Below are positions 51,379-60,328 of a stretch of 64,000 bases of DNA, piece by piece; within the stretch, counting starts at the first letter, position 1, and each line of letters opens with the position of its first letter. Source of the DNA: an uncultured Armatimonadota bacterium (GTDB lineage: Bacteria; Armatimonadota; Fimbriimonadia; Fimbriimonadales; Fimbriimonadaceae); assembly GCA_903904815.1 (NCBI GenBank), contig CAIVDU010000102.1:1-64000 (forward strand), read 5' to 3'. The notes beneath the pieces are model-generated. The model did not search any database. It saw only the letters and a program-made list of their open reading frames with translations, and had not been told where the DNA came from. A program made the position numbers and the translations under genes.

Positions 51379-52263
51379 TTAGTTGTCCGAAAATCCGGCA
51401 ACCGTGCACTGACCGGTAGGGCCGAAGACGCCGGCGACTGCGGTATTTCCTGTACCGTCATGTCCGACCTCAGGGAGAGCCATCATGCGGCAGTAGTTGA
51501 AGGCCAGCTTCTGAACTGACTTTGCGTGGCCGTCAGCCCAGGCCACGTTGGCCACGCCATTGAATCGGAACCGGGGAGTGATATTGGTGAACCAGTTCCC
51601 AGCCTGATCGACGTCGGTCGTTGCCCATGAGACGCCTGGCTGGCCTCCACATTGACTGGCGCCGTTTGGTCCACAGTAAGCCCAGATCGCATCATAAAGG
51701 CCATTGCTCGTCTCAACGCCAACATAGCTGCCTTTCTTGTTGTCCGTTTCGATTCCCTGGGTAGTGAAAAGGAGCGTCTGTGAGGGATGGCGAAGAACGG
51801 TTGATGAAACGGTGCTGAGCGTCTTGTTGACAAAGTCCCATCCGATCTGATCGCCGGTGGGCATCAGCGTTGCGTGGGCTTCGTATCCTCGTCCATATTG
51901 GGGAGCTCCGGGAGAGGCGAAGATTCCACCCCAAACGAAGGGGGTTGTTCCGCGATTCGCGAGGGCGCCAGATCCAAGCCCGTTCTTGATGTAGGGAAAG
52001 ATGAGCTCCCTCCACGTGATGAACGTTCCGTCACCAGCATAGGGCAACGCTGCGTACGAGTTCCCGGGAGGAAGGATGTCGTCAGAGTCGCCGTCGTACA
52101 GAAACGTTGCCGTTCCAAGCTCCTTCAGATTGGCCAGGTCGGAAGTCTTCTTCGCGGCAAGCTTAGCCTGAGCGAAGACCGGGAAAAGGATTGCAGCAAG
52201 GATCGCGATGATTGCGATCACGACTAGAAGTTCTATGAGTGTAAATGCGCGTTGCTTATTCAT
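51379..52263 (-). CDS. DUF1559 pseudopilin-like protein
   Basis: A 294-residue protein with the type IV pilin-like N-terminus RAFTLIELLVVIAIIAILAAIL and the conserved PVFAQAK next. The C-terminal DUF1559 region has VAWADGHAKSVQ (the H-X9-DG-type motif of Planctomycetes and relatives). Ala, not Gly, precedes the Phe at the cleavage site. It heads the unit with two lipoproteins and GH2, and could anchor or display them outside. AGGAAAAA precedes ATG 52263. Confidence 0.92.
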   Translation of the reverse strand: MNKQRAFTLIELLVVIAIIAILAAILFPVFAQAKLAAKKTSDLANLKELGTATFLYDGDSDDILPPGNSYAALPYAGDGTFITWRELIFPYIKNGLGSGALANRGTTPFVWGGIFASPGAPQYGRGYEAHATLMPTGDQIGWDFVNKTLSTVSSTVLRHPSQTLLFTTQGIETDNKKGSYVGVETSNGLYDAIWAYCGPNGASQCGGQPGVSWATTDVDQAGNWFTNITPRFRFNGVANVAWADGHAKSVQKLAFNYCRMMALPEVGHDGTGNTAVAGVFGPTGQCTVAGFSDN

Positions 52264-52306
52264 TTTTTCCTACAATGGATTGAGATTTGCACGTCGAAGT
52301 GCAGGG

Positions 52307-53329
52307 TTAAGTTGTGTCTCCTCGAACGAATTCGACCGGTATCACGGTGATGTCCGGCACGGATTGGCCTTCGATGAGGGCGTTGAGATGAGTGACGGCC
52401 TGGCGTCCGACCTGCGCCCAGGGCGCACGGATCGTGGTTAAGGCGTGTCGAGGAGTTGCGGAGTGGGTAAAGCCATCAAACCCAACGACGGAGACGTACC
52501 CCGGGATGCTGAGTCCGATTCGGTCGAGTCGATTACAGATCCGCTGAGCGACGTGATCGCTCCAGCCCACGATCGCAGTGGCGCGCTCCGGTCCTTCGGT
52601 AAGAATCTCAATGTCAGAAGGATCGAGGCCATCGTTCTCGGCGAACGTCTCGTATCGAAGGGTTGCCCTAATTCCCAGCTTTTCAAGCGTTCGGGCGAGC
52701 GACTCCATCCGGGCAGTGGACGATCCGCTTCGGCCTGGAAACTGTTTTAAGAGGACATGTCGGTGTCCCAGCGATGCCAGATGGCGCGCTTGTAGCTCTC
52801 CACCTGCCTCGTCGTCGACGATTACCGACGGCAAGCCCTCGATGCGATCGGCGACAGCAATCGCGGGAACTCTCAATTCGCAGAGCAGTGGAATGATGGG
52901 GTCATCGTCGCTGGCATGAACGACGAGACCATCGAGAGCTCGATTTGACACCAGGTCTAGAAGGCCATCCTCTCCCCAACCCGAGGAGTGCACCATGGTG
53001 TTCTGCTTATTCTCGGCGGCCCCGTCCAGCACTCCACCCAGAAGTTCAGCGAAGAATGAGTTCCGGGAGTCAAGTTGAGAACGGCCTGAGTACAGCCCGA
53101 TGCGGTGTGTGCGACCTGTGGTCAACGACCGAGCAAGCGCGTTGGGGCGATAGCCCATGCGCTCCGCTGCCTCCAAAACCGCGCGGCGACGAAGCGCGGA
53201 AATCCGGGTGCCCGAACGGGCTCCGTTCAGGACTACGGAAGCCGCTGACTGGCTAACCCCCGCCTCTCGCGCAATGTCGTTCAGCGTTATCGGCCGACGA
53301 TCCCCCCAAATGTGTTGCATTTGCTCCAT
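52307..53329 (-). CDS. LacI-family transcriptional regulator
   Basis: A 340-residue repressor: helix-turn-helix ITLNDIAREAGVSQSAASVVLNG, hinge ALARSLTTGRTHRIG, then a periplasmic-binding-type sensor domain ending TTIRAPWAQVGRQAVTHL. It would release DNA when a sugar, probably a xyloglucan fragment, binds. ATG 53329 is chosen; the frame is open to 53404, but that part is encoded by the operator palindromes and has no protein character. It lies between two sugar-degrading units. Confidence 0.92.
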   Translation of the reverse strand: MEQMQHIWGDRRPITLNDIAREAGVSQSAASVVLNGARSGTRISALRRRAVLEAAERMGYRPNALARSLTTGRTHRIGLYSGRSQLDSRNSFFAELLGGVLDGAAENKQNTMVHSSGWGEDGLLDLVSNRALDGLVVHASDDDPIIPLLCELRVPAIAVADRIEGLPSVIVDDEAGGELQARHLASLGHRHVLLKQFPGRSGSSTARMESLARTLEKLGIRATLRYETFAENDGLDPSDIEILTEGPERATAIVGWSDHVAQRICNRLDRIGLSIPGYVSVVGFDGFTHSATPRHALTTIRAPWAQVGRQAVTHLNALIEGQSVPDITVIPVEFVRGDTT

Positions 53330-53352
53330 TGCTTGACAAGACGATGGTATTT

Positions 53353-53390
53353 GAATATTCGTATATTCAAATTGAAATATACGAATATTC
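53353..53390. promoter_or_regulatory. Paired LacI operators in front of lacI
   Basis: GAATATTCGTATATT (53353-53367) is repeated as its exact complement at 53376-53390, 8 bases apart. Each arm is itself the core of a 16-bp pseudo-palindrome with a central CG (GAATATTC|GTATATTC at 53353-53368, AAATATAC|GAATATTC at 53375-53390). This is the form expected of LacI-family operators. The site lies 24 bases before ATG 53329, over the likely promoter. Confidence 0.75.
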
Positions 53391-53522
53391 ATCTGTATAG
53401 GCAATTAAGAGCCAATCAGTTCGAAGTGACATGTAGCGTTTGCGGTTCGCACCTGGCAGTGGGCAGTCGGAGCAAAAACCAGGTACGCCCACTTTCTGGG
53501 TCGCCACCGTGCCGAACTAGGC

Positions 53523-53528
53523 TAAGCT
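53523..53528 (+). promoter_or_regulatory. -10 box (TAAGCT), leaderless-type
   Basis: TAAGCT ends 6 nt before ATG 53535. A related TAGGCT overlaps it four bases upstream. Confidence 0.4.
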
Positions 53529-53534
53529 CTTGGT

Positions 53535-54137
53535 ATGGGCGGAGTCGACGTGATGGAGTACGAAGTGCGGTCCACCGGACATGGACTCCTTGCCAGACTC
53601 CTGGGCAACACCTACGAACTTTTCGCAGTTGGCCACGACCTTCGCCTCGCCACGATCAAGTTGGAATTGGCTTCCACCGCAACGAAACGATTTGTCGAGA
53701 TCTGGGGCGATTCGGCAGATTCGCTCTTAGAAGGTCACTTCCAGACCGATCCCTTTGGGGTTGGAACCGCACAATATTTCTATAACTCGTATTCGGTGAG
53801 CCAGGCTCAGGATCCTCGCCAAAAGCAATGTCTCGTGCTACCGACTTCGAGAACGTCGCTTGCCACAAGCCCGATTGACGAGACTCAGCGTGGCTTTCCG
53901 GTCTTCTTTTGTCTGGAGGAGGCGGGTTGCCGCCACCTCATCGCGGCAGATCGTAAAACTGAGATCGCCCAGTTGCATCGTGCATGGGAAGCTAGCGATA
54001 CCGGTCGAGGGCAGATCGGTTCACTGAAGTTTCTCGTTCCGATGGAAAGCGGGATCTTGCGTGCCGCCGTGTTGGCGAGCATCGTGGAAATCCTCCGTGA
54101 TCACTGCAACCAAGGTGTCGTGATCTCCCGGGTCTAA
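53535..54137 (+). CDS. Protein of unknown function
   Basis: A 200-residue protein without signal peptide. Segments such as GLLARLLGNTYELFAVGHDLRLATIKLELA and RGFPVFFCLEEAGCRHLIAADRKTEIA show no known motif. It lies between lacI and the GH74 gene but has its own -10 box, so it may not belong to the sugar regulon. It ends 15 bases before the first operator of the GH74 promoter. Confidence 0.6.
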   Translation: MGGVDVMEYEVRSTGHGLLARLLGNTYELFAVGHDLRLATIKLELASTATKRFVEIWGDSADSLLEGHFQTDPFGVGTAQYFYNSYSVSQAQDPRQKQCLVLPTSRTSLATSPIDETQRGFPVFFCLEEAGCRHLIAADRKTEIAQLHRAWEASDTGRGQIGSLKFLVPMESGILRAAVLASIVEILRDHCNQGVVISRV

Positions 54138-54152
54138 GGGTTGAAACGGCCT

Positions 54153-54191
54153 GAATATATGAATATTCAGTTACGAATGCGCGAATATGCT
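54153..54191 (+). promoter_or_regulatory. LacI operators and promoter of the GH74-GH31 operon
   Basis: GAATATATGAATATTC (54153-54168) matches 15 of 16 bases of the operator GAATATACGAATATTC read from the lacI site. A weaker copy, GAATGCGCGAATATGC (54175-54190), matches 12 of 16. A -10 box TATGCT (54186-54191) overlaps the second copy and the first copy covers the -35 zone, which suits repression. Confidence 0.65.
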
Positions 54192-54264
54192 CCCCTGCAG
54201 AGGGCAAGATGAATCCGGCCCTGCCCTGGTGTTAGCCCACCTCAAGGGCGCCTCGAACCACCTC

Positions 54265-56427
54265 ATGCAAAGCTGCCTGATCGCCGCACTTCTACTCGTC
54301 TCGTCCCAAGTGACCGTCCAGCCGCCTAAGACTGTCCCCTACCGCTGGAAAAGCGTGCAGATGGTCGGGGCTGGCTTCGTGGATGGGATTGTTTTTCACC
54401 CGACTGCCAAAGGTGTACGATACGCCCGAACGGATATGGGCGGTGCTTACCGCTGGGACGCAAAGGCGAATCGTTGGATGCCCATGCTCGATTGGATGCC
54501 GTTTCAGGATTTGAACCTGATGGGGGTCGAGAGCATCGCCGTTGACCCCAATGACGCCAAAAAAGTGTATTTGGCTTGCGGAACCTATACAAATCGCTCC
54601 ACTCCCGATGGGGCGATCCTTCGCTCGAACGATGGCGGACAGAGTTTTCAAATCACACGTTTGCCGATTAAGTTTGGAGGCAACGAGAACGGCCGTGGCA
54701 ACGGGGAGCGCATGACGGTGGACCCGAACAACTCTCAATGCTTGCTTCTCGGAACTCGCCACGACGGGCTGTGGAAGAGCGACGACGCGGCCGGTACTTG
54801 GCGTCGCACCGGGCTTGAGGCAATCGGGGGGGCCCGGGGAGCAGGAGTCGTGGTCACATTATTTGATCCAGCAACCGGCGCCCCAGGGAAGGGCAGTTCG
54901 GTCGCCTATGCGGCTGTGTCCGACTCGGTAGGGCCCAATTTGTTTCGCTCCCAGGATGGGGGACTCACTTGGGCTCCTGTCCCAGGGCAGCCGACCGGCC
55001 TGTTTCCGACCCACATGGTTCGCGGCGATGATGGGACGCTTTGGCTCACCTACGGCTCAAATCCTGGCCCCCAGCGGATGACTGACGGAGCGGTTTGGAA
55101 GCTGAAAGACGGAGTGTGGACAAATGTAACTCCCGAGAAAGGAAGCTTTGGGTACGTCGCGGTCAGCGTGCAAGCCGGTAAGCCGAACGTTGCGATCGTT
55201 TCGACCTTTGGACATCCAGAGCACGAACAGATCTTCCGCACGCTAGACGGAGGATCAAGCTGGCATTCGACCATCGGCGGCAAGGAGACGTACAACTACG
55301 CCAAGGCCCCCTACATCTCACGGACCGGCATACACTGGCTCTTCGATATCGAAATTGATCCGAAGGATCCCAACCATGCTCTCTTCACCACCGGATACGG
55401 TGGGCATGAAACTTTCAACTTAAGTGACAGTGACGTAGGCAAACCGGTCATTTGGCACGCGATGGCCACCGGAATTGAAGAGTCGGTAGCCCTCCAACTC
55501 CTGAGTCCTACCAAGGGCGCGCCCCTGGTCAGCGCGATTGGGGACTATGGCGGTTTCGTTCACCATAACTTAGACAAACCGGTGCCCGAAGGCAACTTCA
55601 TCAATCCCCATTTCGGGAACACCTCCGGTGTGGCGGCAGGTGACTTGGCCCCGGAGATCATCGTCCGTGTGGGAAGTGCCTCCGGCAATAGTCGAGCCGG
55701 AAACATCGCCTATTCGACCGACTCGGGTGTCACTTGGCAACCGACGAAGAGCTCACCGACAGGGGCCCGAGAAGGACATATCGCGGTTTCTTCGTACGGA
55801 AAGAATTGGGTTTGGAGTCTTCGAAGCGGCGCTTTTCAGACTTCAGATCAAGGCATGACTTGGCGAACCGTGACCGGCGTCCCCAGCAATGGTCGAATCG
55901 TCGCCGACAGCTTGGACCCCACGCGCTTCTACAACCTGGACCTGTTCGGCGGCATTCTCTCCACAAGCGTGGACGGCGGCGCGACCTTCACCGGGAAGCC
56001 GTTCCAGCTTCAAGGCGGACTTCCGGTTCGAGGCGGCGACCGCATGGACGCCCGAGCGGGGCAAGATCAACTCTATTCGACCCCCGGCAAGACAGGCGAT
56101 CTCTGGATCGCGGCCTTCGACGGCCTGCACCATTCGACGGACGGCGGTTCCACCTTTGTGCGGCTTCCCCACGTCTACCAGCTTCACGCGTTCGGATTCG
56201 GCCGGGCGGCGCCGCACCGCACTTCGCCCACGCTCTATCTGGTCGGAACCGTCGACGGGGTTCGAGGGATCTTTCGATCCCTTGACGAAGCTCAGAGTTG
56301 GGAAAGGATCAACGACGAAGCCCATCAATGGGGTCTCGTCCTCCAGATTCAGGGAGACCCAAAGAAGTTTGGGCGTGTATACGTTGGAACTCATGGCCGG
56401 GGCGTGTTCTACGGAGATCCACGATGA
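54265..56427 (+). CDS. Xyloglucanase-type enzyme, glycoside hydrolase family 74, exported
   Basis: A 720-residue GH74 protein made of two seven-bladed beta-propellers with Asp-box-like repeats (SNDGGQSF, SQDGGLTW, STDSGVTW). The family's catalytic acids are visible: Asp 57 in YARTDMGGAYRWD and Asp 427 in GDYGGF. GH74 enzymes cut the xyloglucan backbone. Signal peptide MQSCLIAALLLVSSQV. ATG 54265 is chosen as its start; the frame is open to 54187. Endo- or exo-action depends on a loop I could not judge. Confidence 0.93.
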   Translation: MQSCLIAALLLVSSQVTVQPPKTVPYRWKSVQMVGAGFVDGIVFHPTAKGVRYARTDMGGAYRWDAKANRWMPMLDWMPFQDLNLMGVESIAVDPNDAKKVYLACGTYTNRSTPDGAILRSNDGGQSFQITRLPIKFGGNENGRGNGERMTVDPNNSQCLLLGTRHDGLWKSDDAAGTWRRTGLEAIGGARGAGVVVTLFDPATGAPGKGSSVAYAAVSDSVGPNLFRSQDGGLTWAPVPGQPTGLFPTHMVRGDDGTLWLTYGSNPGPQRMTDGAVWKLKDGVWTNVTPEKGSFGYVAVSVQAGKPNVAIVSTFGHPEHEQIFRTLDGGSSWHSTIGGKETYNYAKAPYISRTGIHWLFDIEIDPKDPNHALFTTGYGGHETFNLSDSDVGKPVIWHAMATGIEESVALQLLSPTKGAPLVSAIGDYGGFVHHNLDKPVPEGNFINPHFGNTSGVAAGDLAPEIIVRVGSASGNSRAGNIAYSTDSGVTWQPTKSSPTGAREGHIAVSSYGKNWVWSLRSGAFQTSDQGMTWRTVTGVPSNGRIVADSLDPTRFYNLDLFGGILSTSVDGGATFTGKPFQLQGGLPVRGGDRMDARAGQDQLYSTPGKTGDLWIAAFDGLHHSTDGGSTFVRLPHVYQLHAFGFGRAAPHRTSPTLYLVGTVDGVRGIFRSLDEAQSWERINDEAHQWGLVLQIQGDPKKFGRVYVGTHGRGVFYGDPR

Positions 56428-59285
56428 TTTTGACGGCACTCGGAATCGTGACTTTGCAATCTGTTCGGCAAGATTTCACGCGTTTGCCCGATGGAGTTCG
56501 AATCCCCTTACTCAAGTCGACTCTGTTGCTGGAAGTGCGCGACCCGCACACCGTCCGAGTGAAGTTCGCCTCGGACAGCAAGTTCTTCAGTCGAAAGAGC
56601 TTCGTTGAACTCCCGCGAACAGGACCGACCGCGACGTTTACGGTCGTTTCGGACAAGCGGGGAATCGAGGTGCAGACTTCGGCACTCGTGGTTCAGGTGA
56701 TCCTGCCTGAAGGCACGGTGAAATTCTGGGATCGCCAGGGTCATTTGATCCTAGCGGAGGACGGGCGGAAGCTATCTCCGGCAACCGTAGATGGCGAGAA
56801 GACGTTTCACGTACAACAGAAATGGAAAGCAAACGCCAACGAGTCGTTCTACGGGTTGGGGCAACACCCGAGCGGTCCGCTCGACATCAAGGGCATTGAC
56901 CTCGACTTGTGGCAACGAAACTCATCCGTGGTGGTTCCGTTTCTCACAAGCAGTCGCGGCTACGGGATCTATTGGGATAATCCTTCGTTCACCCGGTTCG
57001 GGGACCTGCGGAAGTCCGAAGATATTCCCGCCAACCTGCTGCTTGGCGTCGATGGAAAGCCGGGAGGACTCACCGGCAAGTTCTATGCCGGAGGTTCCTT
57101 TGGTCGGCTCGTCGGCACACGGGTCGATTCCAAAATTGAGTTTCTCAATCCGGTCAGCGGAGACGGACTCGGGTATCCCGGTCTGCAGATCCCGGCAACC
57201 ACCTCCGCTCCTCCCGCTCGAGAACGTGTTCGAGGAAACTCCAGTCTCTTTCCAGGCCTACCCGGCGGGGATGTCAGCGTTCGATGGGACGGCTTTATCG
57301 ATCCGCCCCAGACGGGCAGCTACCTCTTCGACGCTTATTCAAATGGCGGCATTCGTCTGTATTTAGACGGACGGTTGCTGGTCAATCATTGGCGACAAAG
57401 CTGGCTCCCCGAAAAGGATCTCGTTCGGATGCCACTGGTCGCTGGAAAAAGAAGCCGAATTCGGGTGGAATGGGTTCGCGATCAGGGCGCTAACACCTTC
57501 GTATTGCGTTGGAAGACGCCTCCCAAATCGCCGGACACCTCCCTATGGTCGGAAGTCGGGGACGGTCTCGACTATACGTTCGTGTACGGTCCGAAATTGG
57601 ACAGGGTCATCCGTGGTTATCGTGACCTGACAGGCCAGGCGACCATGCCTCCGAAGTGGGCTTTAGGTCTTTGGCAATCGCGACAGCGATACGAGACCCA
57701 ACAGCAGAGTCTCGATGTGGTGGATGGATTCCGAAGCCGACAGATTCCCTTCGACAACATCGTTCAAGACTGGTTCTACTGGAAGGCTGATGCGTGGGGA
57801 TCTCATGAGTTCGACCCCAAGCGTTTTCCCGACCCGGTAGGTTGGATCAAGGCGATCCACGAGCGAAACGCCAATCTCATGATCTCCGTGTGGGGCAAGT
57901 TCTATCCTGGAACCAAGAATTTCGATGCCCTGAGAGCGAAGGGATTCCTCTACGAGCCAAACCTGGCGGAAGGAAGAAAAGACTGGGTGAATCAACCATT
58001 CACCTTCTTCGACCCGTTTCGGGCCGAATCCAGGGAGCTGTTCTGGTCGCAAATCGACCGCGAGCTATTCAAGAAGGGCGTCGATGCCTGGTGGATGGAC
58101 GCATCGGAGCCAGACCTCATGTCGATCCCAAATCTCGAGGGACACCGAGCGAGGATGGTTCCTACCGGACTTGGAACTCCCTCAAAGGGGATCAATCTCT
58201 ACGCGTTCGCTACCGCCCAAGCGGTGTTCGAAGGGCAGCGAAAGGCGGCGCCGGATCAACGCGTCTTCAACTTGACCCGCTCAGGCTATGCCGGGCAGCA
58301 GCGGTTCGGAGCCACGACATGGTCGGGCGACATCACCTCGACTTGGACCGCCCTGGCGCGCCAGATTCCGGCTGGCCTTGGATTCTCGATTTCTGGGAAC
58401 CCCTACTGGACGATGGACACCGGTGGATTCTCGGTGCCAGCACGATTCGCGTCTCGAACCCCAAAGCCGGAGGACCTCGATGAGTGGCGAGAATTGAACG
58501 CTCGTTGGTTCGAGTTTGGAACGTTTGTTCCGTTGCTTCGAGTCCATGGAGAGTTCCCCTACCGCGAGATGTGGCAGTTTGGCGGCGAAGACAGCTCGAC
58601 CTATCAAGCGATGTTGAAGTTCGATCGCTTACGCTATCGACTCCTCCCTTACATCTACTCCCTCTCGGGGGCGGTCACTCAAGACGGGGACACGATCATG
58701 CGACCGTTAGTCATGGACTTCCCTAACGATGCCCGTCTGCGGGGCGTCACCGACCAATACGAGTTCGGCCATTCATTGATGGTTAGCCCGATCGTCCACT
58801 ACCACCAGCGAAAGCGCGAGGTCCTTATACCTTCCGGGCTCTGGTACGACTTCTGGAAAGGAACGGCGATCTCGGGCGGCGGAACCGTCGAATCCGATGC
58901 TCCGTACGACGCGATTCCTCTCCACGTCCGGGCAGGAGCCATCCTGCCGTTCGGTCCGGAGCTTCAATACACGGCAGAAAAGAAACCGGACCCAATCACG
59001 CTCGTGGTCTACACCGGTGCAGACGGCAAGTTTTCGCTGTACGAGGACGACGGATTGACCAACGGCTATGAACGTGGAGCGTTTTCTACCATCCCGATGA
59101 GTTGGTCGCAAAGTTCACGCACTCTGACCATCGGCACTCGAGTCGGCGCGTTCAAAGGGATGTTGTCAACAAGGACGTTCCACGTGGTCTTTGCGAGCGC
59201 CGCCCACCCAATTCCGTTCGGGTTCGACTTACCGGCCGGGTCGGTTGTTCGATATACCGGGAAGACGTTAACGGTTCGGATGTAA
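56424..59285 (+). CDS. Alpha-xylosidase-type glycoside hydrolase family 31 with PA14 domain
   Basis: A 953-residue GH31 enzyme. An N-terminal beta-sandwich is interrupted by a PA14 domain (about 280-367: WDGFIDPPQTGSYLFDAYSN and LYLDGRLLVNHW). The TIM barrel carries the nucleophile Asp 559 (WWMDASEPD) and the acid/base Asp 636 (TWSGD). PA14 insertion in this place is known from bacterial xyloglucan alpha-xylosidases. It should remove xylose from the non-reducing end of fragments made by GH74. It overlaps GH74 by 4 nt (ATGA). A short hydrophobic N-terminus (MILTALGIVTLQS) may be a signal peptide. Confidence 0.92.
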   Translation: MILTALGIVTLQSVRQDFTRLPDGVRIPLLKSTLLLEVRDPHTVRVKFASDSKFFSRKSFVELPRTGPTATFTVVSDKRGIEVQTSALVVQVILPEGTVKFWDRQGHLILAEDGRKLSPATVDGEKTFHVQQKWKANANESFYGLGQHPSGPLDIKGIDLDLWQRNSSVVVPFLTSSRGYGIYWDNPSFTRFGDLRKSEDIPANLLLGVDGKPGGLTGKFYAGGSFGRLVGTRVDSKIEFLNPVSGDGLGYPGLQIPATTSAPPARERVRGNSSLFPGLPGGDVSVRWDGFIDPPQTGSYLFDAYSNGGIRLYLDGRLLVNHWRQSWLPEKDLVRMPLVAGKRSRIRVEWVRDQGANTFVLRWKTPPKSPDTSLWSEVGDGLDYTFVYGPKLDRVIRGYRDLTGQATMPPKWALGLWQSRQRYETQQQSLDVVDGFRSRQIPFDNIVQDWFYWKADAWGSHEFDPKRFPDPVGWIKAIHERNANLMISVWGKFYPGTKNFDALRAKGFLYEPNLAEGRKDWVNQPFTFFDPFRAESRELFWSQIDRELFKKGVDAWWMDASEPDLMSIPNLEGHRARMVPTGLGTPSKGINLYAFATAQAVFEGQRKAAPDQRVFNLTRSGYAGQQRFGATTWSGDITSTWTALARQIPAGLGFSISGNPYWTMDTGGFSVPARFASRTPKPEDLDEWRELNARWFEFGTFVPLLRVHGEFPYREMWQFGGEDSSTYQAMLKFDRLRYRLLPYIYSLSGAVTQDGDTIMRPLVMDFPNDARLRGVTDQYEFGHSLMVSPIVHYHQRKREVLIPSGLWYDFWKGTAISGGGTVESDAPYDAIPLHVRAGAILPFGPELQYTAEKKPDPITLVVYTGADGKFSLYEDDGLTNGYERGAFSTIPMSWSQSSRTLTIGTRVGAFKGMLSTRTFHVVFASAAHPIPFGFDLPAGSVVRYTGKTLTVRM

Positions 59286-59302
59286 CTCTGCTTTAGTCCC
59301 AC

Positions 59303-60328
59303 TTGGAGAGTCGCAGGAGGTACATTCACTCTATTCTGAAGAACTCCACTTTCTCGGCTGGCAGCCTTTTAGTCTCACTCCTCCTAGTTGGGTGTGGGGG
59401 CTCTGGACAGTCGAATAATGCCGGGGTCTCGCCTTCCACTTCTAGTCCGGTCACGATCTCGGCCCTGAAGGTGCCTCCAGCGACAGGTTCCGTACCGAAC
59501 CAGGCACTTGTTCGTGCGGTGGACGATTCGGGCGTGAGCTATGGCGCCGTGAGTGGAATCTCCGCGTATTGGCCCAATCCATCTCAGATTCTGACAATTG
59601 CAAATCTCGATTCGAGTGTGGTGCAGCAGTACCTCACCGGACAATCGGCAGATCATACGAAGTTGATTGGTTACACCCTGGACACCACAAGCCTAGAAGG
59701 ACCCGGACGAGGATTTGTCTATGACGTCGCTTCGAAGCAGTTTCATCTTCTTGCGGTCACCGTCGCGAGCTCGACGCAACTTGTGGTTGTCCCGACGGCT
59801 ATCTCTAGCACAGGGACCGTGACTGGGTATGTGGCCTACGTGAGTTCTCTGAAGGGAGCGGTTCATCAGCAGTTCACCTACGACCTTGCCACAGACACCT
59901 TTCAAGTAACAGACCCAACGACTCCATCAAATATCGGCCAGTTCACCACCTACACCAGTTCGCCAAACGGTCTCTTTCTTGGAGGGCAAGATTCGAGCGC
60001 TTACTATCCTGAGATTTACAGCTTGAGTTCGAACGCGTTGACTGCGATCGATCGACTCGATGCGGGTGCTCGGGTGGTGTACGTTTCGAACGATGGCTCC
60101 ATCGCCGTGATTGCCACACCGGGAGACAACCTACACAACATCTCGATAGACGCGAAGCTTTGGATTCCGGGCACCGGTCGTACATCGATGATCCAAGAAC
60201 TCGTGGCCCTCAACTTCGGAAATTGGCTGCAGCCCTCCATGAACATCGCATCGCCGTCGGGGCGCTATTTAGCAATGCAGGCGATGCAGGGTTCGACTAT
60301 CGGACAGTTCCTTGTCCACGTGAAGTAG
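59303..60328 (+). CDS. Lipoprotein of unknown function
   Basis: A 341-residue lipoprotein if read from TTG 59303. The lipobox LLLVGCGGSG follows a hydrophobic run. The body has repeated strand patterns (AISSTGTVTGYVAYV, TSSPNGLFLGGQDSS, VSNDGSIAVIA) resembling HAF/beta-propeller blades. AGGAGG at 59315-59320 lies inside the TTG-initiated frame, so the real start may be a rare ATT or CTG about 12-15 bases later, which would give a normal signal peptide (LKNSTFSAGSLLVSLL). It lies 17 bases after GH31. Confidence 0.7.
   Translation: MESRRRYIHSILKNSTFSAGSLLVSLLLVGCGGSGQSNNAGVSPSTSSPVTISALKVPPATGSVPNQALVRAVDDSGVSYGAVSGISAYWPNPSQILTIANLDSSVVQQYLTGQSADHTKLIGYTLDTTSLEGPGRGFVYDVASKQFHLLAVTVASSTQLVVVPTAISSTGTVTGYVAYVSSLKGAVHQQFTYDLATDTFQVTDPTTPSNIGQFTTYTSSPNGLFLGGQDSSAYYPEIYSLSSNALTAIDRLDAGARVVYVSNDGSIAVIATPGDNLHNISIDAKLWIPGTGRTSMIQELVALNFGNWLQPSMNIASPSGRYLAMQAMQGSTIGQFLVHVK

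Noticed and set aside
52288-52303. TGCAC-gtcgaa-GTGCA hairpin as terminator of lacI
   Set aside because: Five base pairs and no T run; too weak to call.
53440-53480. Short GGCAGTGGGCAGTCGG run as a repeat array
   Set aside because: Only two or three imperfect units, too few to call a repeat.
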